NCBI RefSeq assembly: GCF_014930455.1
Contig: NZ_JAAIYO010000011.1
Location: 248,001 to 312,000 of the forward strand
DNA length: 64,000 nt
Source of the DNA: Corallococcus soli
Lineage (GTDB): Bacteria > Myxococcota > Myxococcia > Myxococcales > Myxococcaceae
Reading direction: 5' to 3'
Position numbers and translations under genes: made by a program. Below, in pieces: positions 61,849 through 64,000 of this stretch. How positions within the stretch are numbered: position 1 is the stretch's first letter; every line of letters begins with the position of its first letter. The notes below the pieces were generated by a model. The model did not search any database, was not told where the DNA came from, and worked only from the letters and a program-made list of their open reading frames with translations.

Positions 61849-64000
61849 CTACCCCCCGGAGACCACCCGCAGCGGCTGGGTGCCTTCGCGCAGGGGCTTG
61901 GTGGCCCCGGCCAGCTCCAGGACGTGCGCGCCTTCGGCCTCGAAGTGCGCGCGCAGCCAGGGGTGGCAGGTGAAGGCGATGACCTGGTGGTGTTCGGCCA
62001 TGCGCGCGAAGAGGCGCACCGCGCCGCGGGCCCGCTCTGGATCGAAGTTCACCAGCACGTCGTCCGCGATGAGCGGGAGCGCGCCGCGCGTCTCCCCGAA
62101 GTAGCGGATGACGGCCAGCCGGAACGCCAGGAAGAGCTGCTCGCGCGTGCCCCGGGACAACTGCTCCGCGCTCCAGTCCCTCGCCCCGTCGCTCACCCGC
62201 AGCTCCCGCGCATCCCCCGCCGGGATGAAGACGCGGCGGTAGCGCCCCCCCGTCATCTCCAGGAAGGACTCGCTCGCGAGCTGGATGACGCGCGGCTGCT
62301 GCTCCTCCTCGAAGCGCCGCCGCGCCCGCCCCAGCAGCGCCAGCGTCAGCCGGTCCGCCGCGTAGCGCGTCGCCAGCTCCGCCGCCCTCGCCCGCAGCGT
62401 CTCCTCCTGGATGCGCAGCCGGAACACCCGGTCGTCGTTCTCCCACTGCGACAGCTGCGTCTTCAGGCTGCCCTGCTCGGTGAGCACCGCCTTCAGCCGC
62501 TCGCCCTCGGCGCGGTAGCGCTCGCGCAGCCCGGCCAGCTGCCCCTTCAAGCCCGCCTCTGCGCCCGCCGCGTGCACCTCCGCGCGCGCCACGTCCTCCT
62601 TCAGGCCCGTGAGCGCCTGCACCCGCTGGCCGTGCTCGCGCACCCGGAGCATCAGCTCCGCGTACCTCCGCGCCTGCACCGCGCGGCGGCGGAACGTCGC
62701 CTCGTCCTGGCAGCCTCCCTCCGCGAGCAGCGCCTGGAGCGTCTGGTCCTCGTCCAGCGCCAGTTGATCCAGCCGCGCCTTCTCCGCCAGCAGCTCTCCG
62801 CGCTGCCCATCCAGGTGCCGTTGATCCGCCGCCCTCGCGCGCACCTCCTCCAGCGCCAGGGACACGCGCGCGGCCACCGTCTCCGCCGGCCCCGGAGGCA
62901 GCCCCGCCGCCTGCGCCTCCGCCAGCAGCCGCGCCGTCGTCGCGCCACAGGCGGCCTCCGCCACCGTGAACTCCTCCTCGTCCGTGCGCAGGTCCAGCAG
63001 CCGCTGCCGCAGCGCCGCGGCGTCCCGCCACGACGTCAGCGCCGACGCCGGGGACAGGGCCTGCGGGAAGCGCCGTGCACCGAGGAACGCCGCCCACTCC
63101 GCGTGCAGCCCCTCCGCGCGCTGCTCCGCGCGCAGCCGGGCCTCCTCCACGCGCTGCTCCTCGCGCACCGCCCCGTCCCAGGCCGCGCGCTGCGTGTCCT
63201 CCTCGCGCAGGAGCAGCTCGCGCCGCTCGGCTTGCGGCAGCCGCTCCGCCAGCAGCGCTTCCTGCGCGGCCAGGTCCGCCAGCGACGCGCCCGGGGACAG
63301 GCCCGCCGCGCCGGACGTTTGCAGCAGCTCCCGCTGGAGCAGCTCCTCGCGCGCGCACAGCGTCGCCTGCACCGCGCGGAAGCGCTCCTCCTCCTGCTGC
63401 CGCCAGCGGTGCCGCGCCGCCTGCGCGTCCAGGCTGGCGTGCCGCGCCTTCTCCACCCGGTGGCGCACGAACAGCAACAACCCCACGAGCAGCGCGCCGC
63501 CCACCGCGCACAGCACGCCCACCGCGACCCCCGCCAGCACCGCCGCGAGCACCGCGAAGCCCAGCGCCACGCCCCCCGCCACCACCACCCACGACAGCGG
63601 CAGCAGCGAATGCACCGGCACCGCGTCCGTGGGTGCCCGCACCCCGTCCATCTGCCGGCGCTGCTCCAGGCGCTGCTCGGCCAGCCGCTCCAGGTCTCCG
63701 CGCACCGCGCGCATCCGGCCCAAAGCCACCAGCCGCTGGCGCACCTGCGCGGGCCGCTCGTCGGGCAGCGACTCCACCTCTTGCTGGAGCCGCGTCAGGG
63801 AGGACTCCAGCCGCGTCCGCTCCTCGCGCGCGCGCGCCTGCTCCGCCTCCACCGCGCCCACCGCCGCGTCCGCCGCCTCCAACCGCCCCGCCAGCGCCTC
63901 CAGCTCCCCTCGGGCCCGGGCCCCCAGGTCCAGCGCGAGCAGCCCGCCCGCGTCCACCGCGAGCCCCAGCTCTCCCAGCGCCTGCTCCAACTGCCGCCGC
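61849..64000 (-). CDS. YhaN/SbcC-like coiled-coil ATPase, 3' part (5' end beyond the window)
   Basis: The frame stays open to the window edge, so the N-terminus with Walker A is outside. The visible ~716 residues hold coiled coils (LEALAGRLEAADAAVGAVEAEQARAREERTRLESSLTRLQQEVE), two membrane helices (LLPLSWVVVAGGVALGFAVLAAVLAG, VLCAVGGALLVGLLLFV) typical of YhaN, and long charged coils. The C-terminal ATPase half carries a signature-like WSAEQLSRGTREQLFLAFRLAVI, Walker B LIADDVLVNFDPERA and HHQVIAFTCH. YhaN-type proteins pair with an SbcD/YhaO-like nuclease in DNA repair or defence. Any partner would be upstream, outside the window. The gene leads to the lipoprotein gene 13 nt further on. Confidence 0.85.
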   Translation of the reverse strand, partial: RRQLEQALGELGLAVDAGGLLALDLGARARGELEALAGRLEAADAAVGAVEAEQARAREERTRLESSLTRLQQEVESLPDERPAQVRQRLVALGRMRAVRGDLERLAEQRLEQRRQMDGVRAPTDAVPVHSLLPLSWVVVAGGVALGFAVLAAVLAGVAVGVLCAVGGALLVGLLLFVRHRVEKARHASLDAQAARHRWRQQEEERFRAVQATLCAREELLQRELLQTSGAAGLSPGASLADLAAQEALLAERLPQAERRELLLREEDTQRAAWDGAVREEQRVEEARLRAEQRAEGLHAEWAAFLGARRFPQALSPASALTSWRDAAALRQRLLDLRTDEEEFTVAEAACGATTARLLAEAQAAGLPPGPAETVAARVSLALEEVRARAADQRHLDGQRGELLAEKARLDQLALDEDQTLQALLAEGGCQDEATFRRRAVQARRYAELMLRVREHGQRVQALTGLKEDVARAEVHAAGAEAGLKGQLAGLRERYRAEGERLKAVLTEQGSLKTQLSQWENDDRVFRLRIQEETLRARAAELATRYAADRLTLALLGRARRRFEEEQQPRVIQLASESFLEMTGGRYRRVFIPAGDARELRVSDGARDWSAEQLSRGTREQLFLAFRLAVIRYFGETRGALPLIADDVLVNFDPERARGAVRLFARMAEHHQVIAFTCHPWLRAHFEAEGAHVLELAGATKPLREGTQPLRVVSGG

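Noticed and set aside
1-64000. tRNA genes or integrase attachment sites
   Set aside because: No cloverleaf-like sequence or integrase was seen by eye; a tRNAscan run could still alter this.

Overview
The window is very GC-rich DNA with long ORFs, many lipoproteins and Ala/Pro/Asp-Ala-Gly linkers. It also carries a myxobacterial-type retron and two lipoproteins resembling the Myxococcus TIGR02269 family. It looks like the chromosome of a myxobacterium (Myxococcota, probably Myxococcaceae such as Corallococcus or Myxococcus). I see no tRNA, rRNA, CRISPR array or insertion sequence.

Layout. Positions 1-17700 are mostly cell-envelope, sensory and housekeeping genes: a lysyl-oxidase-like FG-GAP lipoprotein, two MacB-type permeases, a 57-residue secreted Cys peptide, a phospholipase D lipoprotein, a DUF4091 surface protein, a MEDS histidine kinase, a GNAT enzyme, and a PilZ fusion translationally coupled to a heme-oxygenase-like diiron protein. 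Positions 17930-22644 form an operon for the URC pathway of uracil breakdown: acylating semialdehyde dehydrogenase, URC1, URC4 and uracil phosphoribosyltransferase. Positions 22698-31030 hold a small lipoprotein, a golvesin-domain protein, a methyltransferase with a CapA-like phosphoesterase, a single-gene HTH-HipA (YjjJ-like) kinase with a perfect palindromic operator, a CLC channel of the apparent fluoride subtype and an SGNH hydrolase.

Positions 31024-35017 hold two tandem toxin/immunity cassettes. Each has a lipoprotein with a C-terminal HNH/AHH-like nuclease domain, resembling SitA toxins exchanged between myxobacterial outer membranes, followed by a DUF1629/Imm11-like immunity gene. The first toxin is frameshifted in a run of eight G while its immunity gene is intact; the second cassette is intact. 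Positions 35081-44549 carry membrane proteins, an apolipoprotein N-acyltransferase, a methyltransferase, a TetR-controlled Bcr/CflA efflux pump with a visible operator, a GMC oxidoreductase and an alpha/beta hydrolase.

Positions 44602-57579, all on the minus strand, are the most striking region. A 908-residue helical-repeat protein, a 2,176-residue WD40-HEAT protein and a winged-helix/SWIM/WGR protein sit 12 nt or less apart, followed by an msr-msd retron RNA with clear a1/a2 repeats and a 44-bp msd stem, then the reverse transcriptase. The RNA and RT match the Mx162 class. The arrangement suggests a multi-protein retron system of about 13 kb, plausibly for anti-phage defence or DNA surveillance. 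Positions 57634-64000 hold a giant carboxypeptidase-regulatory-repeat membrane protein, a perfect intrinsic terminator on the plus strand that may end an unannotated small RNA, a lipoprotein, and the 3' part of a YhaN/SbcC-like ATPase cut by the window edge.
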